Assembly (NCBI RefSeq): GCF_000500935.1
Contig: NC_022998.1
Span: 310,001-374,000, forward strand
Source of the DNA: Spiroplasma apis B31
Lineage (GTDB): Bacteria > Bacillota_I > Bacilli_A > Mycoplasmatales > Mycoplasmataceae
DNA length: 64,000 nt
Direction of reading: 5' to 3'
The notes under the pieces were generated by a model. It ran no database searches. It was not told the DNA's origin and was given only the letters and a program-made list of their open reading frames with translations. The stretch's first letter is position 1, and every line of letters begins with the position of its first letter. Both the position numbers and the translations under genes were made by a program. Of this stretch, positions 49,111 through 58,515 are shown in pieces.

Positions 49111-50460
49111 ATGGGATTTGGAGATTTTTTAGCTAATAGAATGAAAAAGTCTATTGAAAAAAATTTAAAAAAGACAACTTTAAATGAAGATAATATAAAA
49201 GAAGTCTTGAGAGAGATTAGATTATCTCTTCTTGAAGCGGACGTAAACGTTGATGTAGTCAAAAAATTCATAAAAAAAATAGAAGATAAAAGTCAAGGAG
49301 AATTCATTCAAGATGGTTTAAGAGCCGATCAACAAATGATAAAAATAGTTCATGAAGAACTTGTTGAAATTTTGGGTAAGGTGAATACTCCACTTGAAAT
49401 CAATAAAAAACCCTCAATAATCATGATGGCTGGTTTACAAGGGGCAGGTAAAACAACAACTGTAGGTAAGTTGAGTAATTTAATATCAAAAAAGTATAAA
49501 AAGAAAGTATTAATGGTAGGTCTAGATATTTACCGTCCAGGTGCTATTGATCAATTGGTTGAATTGGGTAATAAAAATAATCTAGACACCTTTGAAAAAG
49601 GAAAACAAAGTCCAGTAAAAACAGCTAAAGAAGCAGTTGATTTTGCTCAAAAAAATAACTATGATGTTATTATTTTGGATACTGCTGGGCGACTACAAAT
49701 TGATAAAACATTAATGAAAGAATTAAATGATATTAGAAAAGCTGTTTCACCACAAGAAATTATTTTAACAGTTGATGGGATGACAGGTCAAGATATTATA
49801 AATGTTAGTCAGGAATTTAACAAAACTCTTAAACTTAGTGGTGTAATTGTAACCAAGCTAGATGGTGATGCGCGTGGGGGTGCTACATTATCTATTACGG
49901 ATATAACTAAGTTACCAATTAAATTTATCGGTGAGGGTGAGGGTATAAATGCGTTAGCAGAGTTCCATCCAAAACGTATGGCCGACCGAATTTTAGGATT
50001 GGGTGATGTTGATACTTTATTCGAAAAAGCAGCGGCTGTTGTAGACCAAAGAACTATGGAAAAAACAATGAAGCGTATGTTTGCTGGTCAATTTGATTTA
50101 GAAGATTTGAGAAACCAATTAGCTCAACTTGCTAAAATGGGTAACATTAGTGGCTTAATGAAAATGATGCCCGGGATGAATGGGAAGATCAATGAAACAC
50201 AAATTGAACAAGCGCAAAAACGATTATTTGTTGCTAATGTTTTAATGGACTCAATGACAGTAAAAGAGAGACGTGACCCTAGAATTTTGAAAGCAATCAC
50301 AAGAAAACAAAGAATTTTAAAAGGTTCAGGAAGAACAGAAAAAGAGTACAATGACTTACTTAATCAATTTGACAAAGGAAAAAAACAAGTTCTTGAGATG
50401 GCGAAACAAATGAAGTCTGGAAAAATGCCAAACTTGGGTGGCTTAGGTAGAATGAGATAA
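49111..50460 (+). CDS. ffh: Signal recognition particle protein Ffh (SRP54)
   Basis: GTPase that targets membrane proteins with SRP RNA to FtsY. ATG 49111 (TGGAG nine bases upstream) preferred over TTG 49096. N domain (LREIRLSLLEADVNVDVVKKF), G1 GLQGAGKTTT near residues 109-118, DTAGRLQ, TKLDGDARGGA and the M domain from MKRMFAGQFDLEDLRNQL onward, with Met-rich helices that bind signal peptides. 449 residues. No UGA. Confidence 0.98.
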   Translation: MGFGDFLANRMKKSIEKNLKKTTLNEDNIKEVLREIRLSLLEADVNVDVVKKFIKKIEDKSQGEFIQDGLRADQQMIKIVHEELVEILGKVNTPLEINKKPSIIMMAGLQGAGKTTTVGKLSNLISKKYKKKVLMVGLDIYRPGAIDQLVELGNKNNLDTFEKGKQSPVKTAKEAVDFAQKNNYDVIILDTAGRLQIDKTLMKELNDIRKAVSPQEIILTVDGMTGQDIINVSQEFNKTLKLSGVIVTKLDGDARGGATLSITDITKLPIKFIGEGEGINALAEFHPKRMADRILGLGDVDTLFEKAAAVVDQRTMEKTMKRMFAGQFDLEDLRNQLAQLAKMGNISGLMKMMPGMNGKINETQIEQAQKRLFVANVLMDSMTVKERRDPRILKAITRKQRILKGSGRTEKEYNDLLNQFDKGKKQVLEMAKQMKSGKMPNLGGLGRMR

Positions 50461-50492
50461 TATTTGAATAATTAAATATTTAGAGGTTTTAA

Positions 50493-51212
50493 ATGAAAAA
50501 ATTAGTAGTAATAACTGGAGCATCCTCTGGTATAGGTAAAGAATTAGCGTTATGTTTTTCAAAAAAAGGTTATCCTTTATTGTTATTGGCTAGAAGATTG
50601 GAACCACTGACAGAGTTGAATTTACCTAATACCATTTGTAAAAGTGTCGATGTTCAAGATTTAAAAGCGTTTGAAAGTGCTGTTCGATTTGCAGAAAATA
50701 CTTATGGTAAAACAGATCTTTTGATTAACAATGCAGGAATTATGCCTTTAGGAAAAATATTTGACATGAATATTGAACAACAATATCAAATGGTAGATAT
50801 TAATGTAAAAGGTGTTTTAAATGGAATGCATATTGTGATTAATGATATGAAAGAAAGATTAACAGGTACTATCATAAATATTAGTAGTGTAGCTGGTAGA
50901 TGAACCTCTGAAAACAGGGCAATTTATAATGGTACAAAGTTTGCAGTTCATGCTATTAGTGAACAAGCAAGAAAAGAGCTAGCACCATATAATGTAAGAG
51001 TCACAACAATAGCACCAGCTCTTGTTGATACTAATCTTATTTCAAACACAGTAAATAAAGATTCTATCGAAACATATAATAAATGAAAATCTAAGTTGGA
51101 CGGTGGATTAAAGCCGTCAGTAGTTGCGGATATGATACTTTATACATACGAGTTACCTCAATCTGTTGCTGTTAGAGAATTAGTTATTTCATCAACAAAG
51201 CAACCAGTTTAA
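50493..51212 (+). CDS. Short-chain dehydrogenase/reductase, YdfG-like
   Basis: NAD(P)-dependent oxidoreductase. AGAGG nine bases before ATG 50493. Cofactor loop TGASSGIGKE near residues 8-17, NNAG near 83-86, and the catalytic Ser of NISSVAGRW with Tyr and Lys of YNGTK (Y-x3-K) in order. C-terminal IAPALVDTNL resembles the serine/3-hydroxy-acid dehydrogenase subgroup (YdfG). UGA(Trp) twice; 239 residues. Substrate not deducible. Confidence 0.9.
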
Positions 51213-51236
51213 AACTAAAAATAATTATTACTAACT

Positions 51237-51281
51237 AAAAAACATATTTTCTTATAAATATATGTTTTTTTTTTTTTTTTG
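51237..51281 (+). terminator. Intrinsic terminator
   Basis: AAAACATAT/ATATGTTTT stem around 51239-51272 and a run of about 16 T. Confidence 0.8.
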
Positions 51282-51338
51282 TTAATATCACAAACGGGTT
51301 TTAACCTAAACAAATTTACTGGGAGGTAGTTGAAAAAT

Positions 51339-52139
51339 ATGAAAAAACTATTAAGTATATTAGGGTCAATAACACTTATAGGAGCAGGTCCAGCTTCATT
51401 GGTTGCTTGTTCAAAAGAAAAAGCAACCCTTAAAGATTTATCATCAGTACTAACTAATACCAAATTAGGTGATTTAGCAAATAAAGAGGAAAAAACAATA
51501 AAGAATGCAATCAAAGAAAAAAATAAAAATATTATAATTGATGAGTTAGTTTTATCTTCAATAACAGAGAAAAGTGCAAAAGTTTCAGTTAAAAAAGAAT
51601 CAAAAGTATATAACCAAATTACTGCTGGTTCTGAAATAAACATCGAGTTCTCTGTCAAAGCAACCCTTAAAGATTTATCAACAGACTTAACTGTTACAAA
51701 ATTAGGCGAGTTGGCAAATAAAGATGAAAAAACAATCATAAAAGGGATAAAAGATAATAATAAAAATATCATAATTGATGAGTTAGTTTTATCTTCAATA
51801 ACAGAGAAAAGTGCAAAAGTTTCAGTTAAAAAAGAATCAAAAGTATATAACCAAATCGCTGCTGGTTCTGAAATAAACATCGAGTTCTCTGTCAAAGCAA
51901 TCCTTAAAGATTTATCAACAGACTTAACTGTTACCGATTTAGGAACTATTAAAAATAAAGAAAAAGAAACTATTATAGCTGCTATCAAAAATAAGAATAA
52001 AAATGTAGATATTGATGAAATAGAAGTTGGTTTCATAAAAGATAAAAGTGCTGAGATATTTGTAAAAGAAAATTCAAATGTGTATAAGGTATTTAAAAAC
52101 AAAGAAAGTATTGTAGTTAGTTTTAAAATAGGGAAGTAA
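51339..52139 (+). CDS. Repeat lipoprotein, 266 aa, three 79-residue modules (spiralin-like layout)
   Basis: TGGGAGGT 11 bases before ATG 51339 (an in-frame TTG at 51330 is too close). The signal peptide ends LVAC with lipid Cys24. The mature protein is three tandem modules starting (T/I)LKDLS; modules 1 and 2 are almost identical, module 3 diverged. Each has a helix with Lys/Asn/Glu and a strand set around SSITEKSAKVSV. The layout recalls spiralin, the abundant Spiroplasma surface lipoprotein, which also has internal repeats. No UGA, no Trp. Probable exposed protein able to vary by repeat recombination. Confidence 0.87.
   Translation: MKKLLSILGSITLIGAGPASLVACSKEKATLKDLSSVLTNTKLGDLANKEEKTIKNAIKEKNKNIIIDELVLSSITEKSAKVSVKKESKVYNQITAGSEINIEFSVKATLKDLSTDLTVTKLGELANKDEKTIIKGIKDNNKNIIIDELVLSSITEKSAKVSVKKESKVYNQIAAGSEINIEFSVKAILKDLSTDLTVTDLGTIKNKEKETIIAAIKNKNKNVDIDEIEVGFIKDKSAEIFVKENSNVYKVFKNKESIVVSFKIGK
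51423..52133 (+). repeat. Three tandem in-frame 237-bp repeats
   Basis: Units begin at 51423, 51660 and 51897 (GCAACCCTTAAAG twice, GCAATCCTTAAAG once). Units 1 and 2 share long identical stretches of more than 80 bases; unit 3 differs widely after its first 50 bases. Period is exactly 79 codons. Confidence 0.93.
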
Positions 52140-52165
52140 TAACAACAAAATATTAATATTCTATT

Positions 52166-52202
52166 CTTTGCTTAAATTTCAAATATAAGCAAAGTTTTTT
52201 TA
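52166..52202 (+). terminator. Intrinsic terminator after the repeat lipoprotein
   Basis: CTTTGCTTA/TAAGCAAAG stem (52166-52174 with 52186-52194), 11-base loop, T-run. Confidence 0.88.
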
Positions 52203-52250
52203 TGAAAATAAAAAAAGTTATACTTAAAATGCATAACTTTTAGAGAATAT

Positions 52251-53159
52251 TTACTTTTTAATTGAACCTATTCTTTTCACATCCGAAGCCTCTTGTTCTT
52301 TAATAGCTTGTAGTCTTCGATTTGCTTCCTCAATAGTTCTTCTAGTTCTATCAAGTTCTTTTTTTCGTTTTTCTTCTGCACTTATCTTAGATCAAACTCC
52401 AGCTCTCATAGAATCACTCATTAGTAATACTAATAATACTGAAATATTGAATAAATCATCAACAACCTTAGCAATGTGTTTCTTTTGCTTTTCGGTTAAA
52501 CTATCAGATTTATATTTATCCAATATTGCAACTTGGCTATAAAAATCATCAGCAAATTTATTTCCAAATTTTTGGTACATTATAGGCTTACCAACCTCAA
52601 TAAATAATGCAATATTTTTAAATAAAGCTAACTTTAGTTCAATTTCGTGTTCTGTAGCCGATCTAAATTGGTGAATTATATTGTTAATCCTATCATCTTG
52701 ATACTCTTCTATTACTTTCTCTGAAATGATTCTTTCTTTTTGACTTACTAATTTAAAAACCACTTTATTATTTTCAATTTCTGTTTCAATAAATTTGTAA
52801 TTCATTGCATTTACATATTTTTGTATACGTAGTGGTAATATGTACATATCATAAGCAATATACTCTGAGTATCTTCATTTTCTAGAAACGATTTGCAAAA
52901 CTATGTTATATACCATTTCTAATATTGTTAAATTTAGTGTTCTTTCATTTAACTTAAACTCTAGTTTATTTAATCTCAATAATTGATAAAATTCGTAACC
53001 GTAATATTCTAATGAGATCATATTAAAATATGTTTGTATAGTTGAATTGTTCAAAATTGCTGAGTATGAAAATTGAATATCAGGAACTAATGCATCTATT
53101 ATATTTTCAAATTGAGGTCTTAGATCCAATACAGATTGAAAGTGTTTTCTTTCAGACAT
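52251..53159 (-). CDS. Hypothetical helical protein with an R-x4-H (HEPN-like) motif, 302 aa
   Basis: Minus strand; GGAGG eight bases before ATG at 53159. UGA(Trp) at two sites; stop TAA at 52253-52251. Mostly helix-prone. FRSATEHEIE at residues 165-174 gives Arg166-x4-His171, matching the motif and flanking pattern of the 20788 protein, and is followed by a long hydrophobic helix. Residues 256-302 form a basic coiled coil. Two hydrophobic patches (about residues 80-92 and 236-250) are too short or polar for sure membrane helices. Family not recognised; HEPN-type RNA-binding or nuclease fold is a guess. Confidence 0.75.
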
Positions 53160-53273
53160 ATAAATTTCCTCCAAAATCTAATTTAATATATTTTACCATA
53201 AACTTGTTTTATTTTAGTCGTTAGTTACGAAATGTTATATGATTAGTGTATATTTAAAATCTTGGAGAAATGT

Positions 53274-53741
53274 ATGATAAATATCAAAATTATTTGTTTT
53301 AATAAAATGAGCAAGGAATATCTGGAAATCTACAATTTATATTTAAATAAATTGAAAAAGTTTGTCGATATAAATATAGTGGAGATCACAGAGAGTAGTA
53401 CAAATGATATTAAAACTAACATGGTAAGAAATGAAGAAGCGATAAAAACTAAGATTAAAAATATCAATGACTCTAATATATTTTTATTGGAAATAGATGC
53501 TGTTCAACAAACATCCGAGGCACTCGCTAAAACAATTTGTGATATTAAGGACTTCAAGGGTGGCAATGTCACTTTTATAATTGGGCCTAGCGACGGTTTT
53601 AGTGATAATTTCAAAATACTGATCAAAAATAAAATAAGTTTCGGTAAACTAACATTACCATATAATTTGGTGAGAGTAGTTTTATTAGAACAAGTCTACC
53701 GCTCAATTAAAATAATTAGAAAAGAACCGTATCATAAGTAA
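53274..53741 (+). CDS. rlmH: 23S rRNA (pseudouridine1915-N3)-methyltransferase RlmH
   Basis: SPOUT methyltransferase acting on 70S ribosomes. ATG 53274 with TTGGAG upstream. Family features: LEIDAVQQTSEALAKTI (LDxxGxxxSSExFA pattern), FIIGPSDGFSD (the SAM-binding FxIGGxxG loop, here GPSDG) and the end LEQVYRSIKIIRKEPYHK. 155 residues, normal length. No UGA. Confidence 0.93.
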   Translation: MINIKIICFNKMSKEYLEIYNLYLNKLKKFVDINIVEITESSTNDIKTNMVRNEEAIKTKIKNINDSNIFLLEIDAVQQTSEALAKTICDIKDFKGGNVTFIIGPSDGFSDNFKILIKNKISFGKLTLPYNLVRVVLLEQVYRSIKIIRKEPYHK

Positions 53742-53826
53742 AACTTATTATAAGTTGTCAATTTAAAAAAGAGTACTAATTATTATTTTTTATCGTTACA
53801 ATTAAAGATATGTGGAGGTGTTCTCT

Positions 53827-54783
53827 ATGAATGAAAAATCAAGTTTCAATTGATTTCCAGGACATATGAATAAGAGTATAAAAGAAATAGAAGCTAAAAT
53901 CTCAATTGTTGATTTAGTGATTGAGATTGTTGATGCTAGAGCACCATTTTCAACTCAAAATCCTTTATTTAGAAAGTTACTTAACAATAGACCTAGATTG
54001 ATTTTAATGTCTAAGGGTGACTTGGCTGATGATGAAGTAACTAAACAATGAAAAGACTATTTTTTTAACTGTGGCAATGTTGTTTATGTAATTAAAGATA
54101 AACAGCAACCTATTTATAACGATATATTAAAACTTATCGAAAAAATGACAATTGAAAAGCAAAAAAAAGACAAGGCAAGGGGAATAGAAAATCCACAAAT
54201 AAATGTTTTAGTGGTAGGTATTCCAAACGTTGGTAAATCTACTGTAATTTCTAAACTCTCAAAAGGTAAGCGACTTAAAATAGGAAATAAACCGGGTGTA
54301 ACTCGCGGTATGCAAAGAATTATTATGACTAACAAAATAACGCTTATCGATACACCAGGAATACTACCTTCAAAATTTGAAAATGAAACAATTGCTTGTA
54401 ACTGTGCAGCAACTAATTCAATAAGAATTGAAGTAGTTCCAAAAGAAAGGTTTGCCACTAAACTTATGCGTTATATTTATAATTCATATCCAAAATTGAT
54501 TGAGGATGTGTATAAAATAAATAAAGTTATATCTAGACCAATTAATTACGATGATACTTTTAAAATTTTTGAAGAAATTGCTAAAAGAAATAAATTTATC
54601 ATTTTAGATTCAATAGCTGATGTAGAGAGAGCTATCGAACTATTCGTCCATGATTTATTGAACCTTAATTTAGGAAAAATCTCTTTTGAAAAACCAATTG
54701 AGGTAAACTACGAAAGTTTAACTTTGGTTGATGAAGTTGATGTAGATTCAACAATTGAAAGTGATTTAACTGTTGAATGATAA
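53827..54783 (+). CDS. rbgA: Ribosome biogenesis GTPase RbgA (YlqF)
   Basis: Circularly permuted GTPase for 50S assembly. GTGGAGGTG before ATG 53827. FNWFPGHMNKSIKEIE is the typical start. The G4 motif (SKGDLAD, in place of NKxD) precedes G1 (GIPNVGKST near residue 131) and G3 (DTPG), the permuted order. The TGA at 54778 is Trp, so the protein ends at TAA 54781-54783 (318 residues). The start codon of rnhB lies inside this overlap. Confidence 0.95.
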
Positions 54784-55418
54784 AAAATGAACGATATTTA
54801 TTTGACCAACAAATAAGGAACAATGAAAATGTGGAATTTATATCAGGAAGTGATGAAGTTGGAAGAGGTGCGATGGCAGGTCCAATTGTTGTAGCGAGTT
54901 TAATATTAAAACCTTCTTATAATAACGTTCTAATAAGAGACTCTAAACTATTATCAAGTAAACAAAGAGAAAGTCTTTACAACGAAATTCTAGAAAATTC
55001 TATAGATTGCTCTATTAAAGAATATGATGCTAAAATTGTTGATAAATTGAATCCTAAAGCAACAAGTGTTTTAGGAATGCTAGAAAGCATAAAAGATTTA
55101 AAAATAAAGCCAGATGTTTGTTTAATTGATGGAGAAGATATACAATTAAGTGGGTATAAAACGTATAAAGTTATTAAGGGTGATAATCTTAGTCAAACAA
55201 TCGCTGCTGCAAGCATCATTGCAAAAGTGTATAGAGATCGTTTGATGGACGGTTTTGATACAATATATCCTATGTATAATTTTAAAAAACATAAAGGTTA
55301 CTGCACAAAAGAACACATTCAAAGACTTGAAGAATATGGAATTTTAGATATTCATCGGGTATCTTACAAACCAGTGGCTAATATAAAGGAGAAAAAAAAT
55401 GAAGTTCGACAAAAATAG
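54777..55418 (+). CDS. rnhB: Ribonuclease HII
   Basis: Removes ribonucleotides from DNA:RNA hybrids. ATG 54777 overlaps the last codons of rbgA, so translation is coupled. Catalytic motif GSDEVGRGAMAGP near residues 23-35 with Asp-Glu, then the conserved DSKLLSSKQRE, CLIDGEDI (third acidic residue) and AAASIIAKVYRD. 213 residues. The following gene starts inside its 3' end. Confidence 0.96.
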   Translation: MIKNERYLFDQQIRNNENVEFISGSDEVGRGAMAGPIVVASLILKPSYNNVLIRDSKLLSSKQRESLYNEILENSIDCSIKEYDAKIVDKLNPKATSVLGMLESIKDLKIKPDVCLIDGEDIQLSGYKTYKVIKGDNLSQTIAAASIIAKVYRDRLMDGFDTIYPMYNFKKHKGYCTKEHIQRLEEYGILDIHRVSYKPVANIKEKKNEVRQK

Positions 55419-57078
55419 TCAATTATATTCACAATGAATAAATGCTAAAAATATGGATCCTGAGTTAAAAGAACAACTGTTAGCAGCTGATGATTATGAA
55501 TTAGAAAATGCTTTTAATTTACAATTAGAATTTGGTACTGCTGGAATTAGAGGAATATTGGGGCCAGGACCAGGAAGATTTAATTCATATACTATAAAAT
55601 TAGTAACAATAAGTTATGCTAAATTATTAATAAAAAAATACCCTGATTCTCTATCAAGAGGGGTTGTAATTGGTCATGATAATAGAAAAAACTCAAAAGA
55701 ATTTTCTCAATTAGCAGCTGAAATATTAACTAGTTTTGGTATAAGAGCTTATTTATTTAAAAACAATGATATGAAACCAACACCAGTTGTATCGTTCGCT
55801 ACAAAGGATTTGAATGCTATTGGTGGAATTGTGATAACTGCCAGTCATAATCCAGCAAATTATAACGGCTACAAAATATATGATGAGTTTGGTTGTCAAT
55901 TAATAGATGAAGAAACAAAAGTAATCGCAGATAAGATGTCAACAATAAAGGACATACTTAATTGAAACTATAAGTGCGATGAATCATTGATGACAATTGT
56001 CGATGAAAAAGTAATTGTCAACTACAAAAAAATGATTGAGAATTTACAATTTTACAAGAATGAAGATAGAAACAAATTCAAAGTTATTTACTCAGCTGTT
56101 AATGGTACAGGAACTGAGTTTACTCCACCTTTATTACGAGAGTTTGGATATGATGTGATCGAAGTTGCAGAACATTCTTTTGAAGACCCAACTTTTAAAA
56201 ACGTTGGTAACCCCAATCCTGAATTTGAACCAGCTTGAACTATTCCATTAGAATATGGAAAAAAACATAATGATGCATCGATAATGATTATTCAAGATCC
56301 AGATGCAGATAGAATTGGTTGTGCAATTAACCATAATGGGGAATGAATAAGAATTGATGGTAATCAAACAGGACCATTATTAATTGAGTGAAAACTGAGC
56401 CAACTTAAAAAACATAATAAACTACCAAAAAATCCTGCAATGTATTCAAGTTTTGTTACTAGTGACCTAGGTGATAGAATTGCTAGTGAAACTTATGGAG
56501 TCAGTGTAATTAAAACTTTAACTGGCTTCAAGTGAATGGGTTCAGAAATTTTAAAAGAAGAAAAAAGGAACTTAAATTTTGTCTTTGCATACGAAGAAAG
56601 TTACGGTTATGTATTGGACTCCTCAACTAGAGATAAAGATGGCATCCAAGCAACTACTATGTTGGTTGAGGCTGCTTGATACTATAAAAAACAAAATAAA
56701 ACTTTAATTGATGTTCTTTTTGAACTATATGAAAAATACGGATATTTTTACACTTATACAGAAAACTTGAACTTCAAACCAGAAGAAATTAAATCAAAAG
56801 TTGAGCCAATTATGGAAAAACTAAGAAGCGAGTATTTTGAAAAACTTGGAGATTTAGAATTAAAATATGCCGAAGATTATATCAATGGTTTATATAATAT
56901 GCCAGGTCAAAATCTTATGAAATTTTATTTTGAAGATGGCAGTTGATTTGCCATTAGACCTAGCGGTACTGAGCCAAAAATAAAGATTTATTTTGTTACG
57001 ATTGATAAAACTTTAGAGAATGCTAAGGAAAAATGCAAGAACCTTATTGAAAACTTAAAAATGTTTTTAGAAATATAA
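55399..57078 (+). CDS. Phosphohexomutase (phosphoglucomutase/phosphomannomutase family)
   Basis: Interconverts sugar 1- and 6-phosphates (glucose, possibly mannose or ribose). AAAGGAG eight bases before ATG 55399, which lies 20 bases inside rnhB. FGTAGIRGILGPGPGRFN near residues 49-66, catalytic-serine loop VITASHNPANYNGYK near 144-158, metal loop DPDADRIG and C-terminal phosphate-binding RPSGTEPKIKIY. At least eight UGA(Trp). 559 residues, the PgcA/DeoB-type long form. Terminator overlaps the end. Confidence 0.94.
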
Positions 57079-57102
57079 AATTTAAAATTTTATATTTTTT
57101 TT
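57072..57102 (+). terminator. Intrinsic terminator
   Basis: ATATAAAATT/AATTTTATAT AT-only stem around the phosphohexomutase stop codon, then a T-run. Confidence 0.7.
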
Positions 57103-57124
57103 TCGTTTTTTTTACCTATGTAGA

Positions 57125-57130
57125 TATAAT
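57125..57130 (+). promoter_or_regulatory. Candidate -10 element of nox
   Basis: TATAAT 35 bases before the nox start. Confidence 0.45.
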
Positions 57131-57164
57131 AATAATTGTTAGAGAGACCATAGGGGGTATGGAT

Positions 57165-58496
57165 ATGAAAGTTATAATTATTGGCGGTAGTGCTACAGGA
57201 ATGGGAGTCGCTGCAAGATTGAGACGTAATGATCCAAAAATAGATATTACTGTTTATCAAGATAAAAGTTATGTTTCACTTGGAGCTTGCGGACTACCTT
57301 ATTATGTGGCCGACGAGTTTGAAAATGAAAACTTGATGTTGGCAAGAACTATCAATGACTTCGAAAAAATGAACATACAAGTTCATTCAAATAAAAAAGT
57401 AAAAAAAATTGACTTCGAAAGCAAAAAAGTAATATTAGAAGATGGCGCAGATTCTTATGATTACTTAACTATCGCTGTTGGCGCAAAACCTATAGTTCCT
57501 AACATTGTAGGTATAAACACAAACAATGTATTTACTTTAACAACCTTAGAAGATGGTAAAAACCTTAAAAATGCACTTTTAAATAACGATAGCATAGAAA
57601 AGATTACCATAGTTGGTGGAGGATTTATAGGCCTTGAAATGTGCGAAACATTATCTAAAATAGGTAAAAAAGTAAATCTTATAGAAATGGAAGAAGAATT
57701 ATCTTCAAAAAGTTTTGATTCTGAGATAACAACATTAATAAAAGACAAACTAATAGAGAAAGAAATTGAAGTTTTTCTAGGCGCACAGGTCACAGAAATA
57801 TTAAATGAGAATGGAAATGTCTCTGGTGTAGTCTTGAAAAACGGCGAAGTTATAAAAACACAAGCAGTTCTTTTATGTGTAGGGTTTAAACCTAACACAG
57901 AGTTTCTAAAAGACACCAATCTTAAATTAATTAATAATGGAGCTATATTGGTGAATAAACTGGGAGAAACTAATATAAAAGATGTTTATGCTGGTGGAGA
58001 TTGTGCCACTTCTAAAAATTTTATAACAGGTGAAGATATCTATTCCCCATTAGCAACCGTAGCTTCCAAATTTTCAAGGGTTATAGCTGATAATATAGTT
58101 GGTAAAAATATTAGTTTTGAAGGATCAATTCAAAGTTCTATTATTAGAATTTTTGATCTAGAGGTGGCAAGAACTGGTTTAACAGAAAAATATGCCAAAG
58201 AAAAAAATATGGATGTAAAATCAATTTTTATAAAAGATAAAGACTTCACTCATTATGTTAATGGGCAAAGCGATCTTTATCTTAAATTGATTATGAATAA
58301 TAAAGATAAAACTATTATTGGCGCACAAATGTGTGGTAGCAATAAAGCTGTTTTGAGAATTAATGCATTAGCAGCTATGATTTGGAATAAAACCATTATC
58401 GATAAACATTTGGAACAAGTTGATTTAGTTTATTCGCCGCCGTTCTCAAAAACAACTGACATAATACATATAGCAATATCTAATATATTAAAATAA
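57165..58496 (+). CDS. nox: NADH oxidase / CoA-disulfide reductase family flavoprotein
   Basis: Oxidises NADH with O2 (to water in the Nox group), regenerating NAD+ for glycolysis. The GGGGGT site fits ATG 57165 better than ATG 57159. FAD motif GGSATGMGVAARLRR at residues 7-21, the redox-active Cys in SLGACGLPYY (Cys42, the same position as in enterococcal Nox), the NAD motif VGGGFIGLEMCE near residue 148 and GGDCATSKN. 443 residues, no UGA. Choice between Nox and CoA-disulfide reductase cannot be made from sequence alone. Confidence 0.92.
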   Translation: MKVIIIGGSATGMGVAARLRRNDPKIDITVYQDKSYVSLGACGLPYYVADEFENENLMLARTINDFEKMNIQVHSNKKVKKIDFESKKVILEDGADSYDYLTIAVGAKPIVPNIVGINTNNVFTLTTLEDGKNLKNALLNNDSIEKITIVGGGFIGLEMCETLSKIGKKVNLIEMEEELSSKSFDSEITTLIKDKLIEKEIEVFLGAQVTEILNENGNVSGVVLKNGEVIKTQAVLLCVGFKPNTEFLKDTNLKLINNGAILVNKLGETNIKDVYAGGDCATSKNFITGEDIYSPLATVASKFSRVIADNIVGKNISFEGSIQSSIIRIFDLEVARTGLTEKYAKEKNMDVKSIFIKDKDFTHYVNGQSDLYLKLIMNNKDKTIIGAQMCGSNKAVLRINALAAMIWNKTIIDKHLEQVDLVYSPPFSKTTDIIHIAISNILK

Positions 58497-58515
58497 AATG
58501 AAAGAAAGGGATAAT

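Noticed and set aside
51215-52102. 295-codon minus-strand open frame opposite the repeat lipoprotein
   Set aside because: It mirrors the plus-strand repeats, has no ribosome site or family match, and runs through the terminator; a shadow of the repeat gene.
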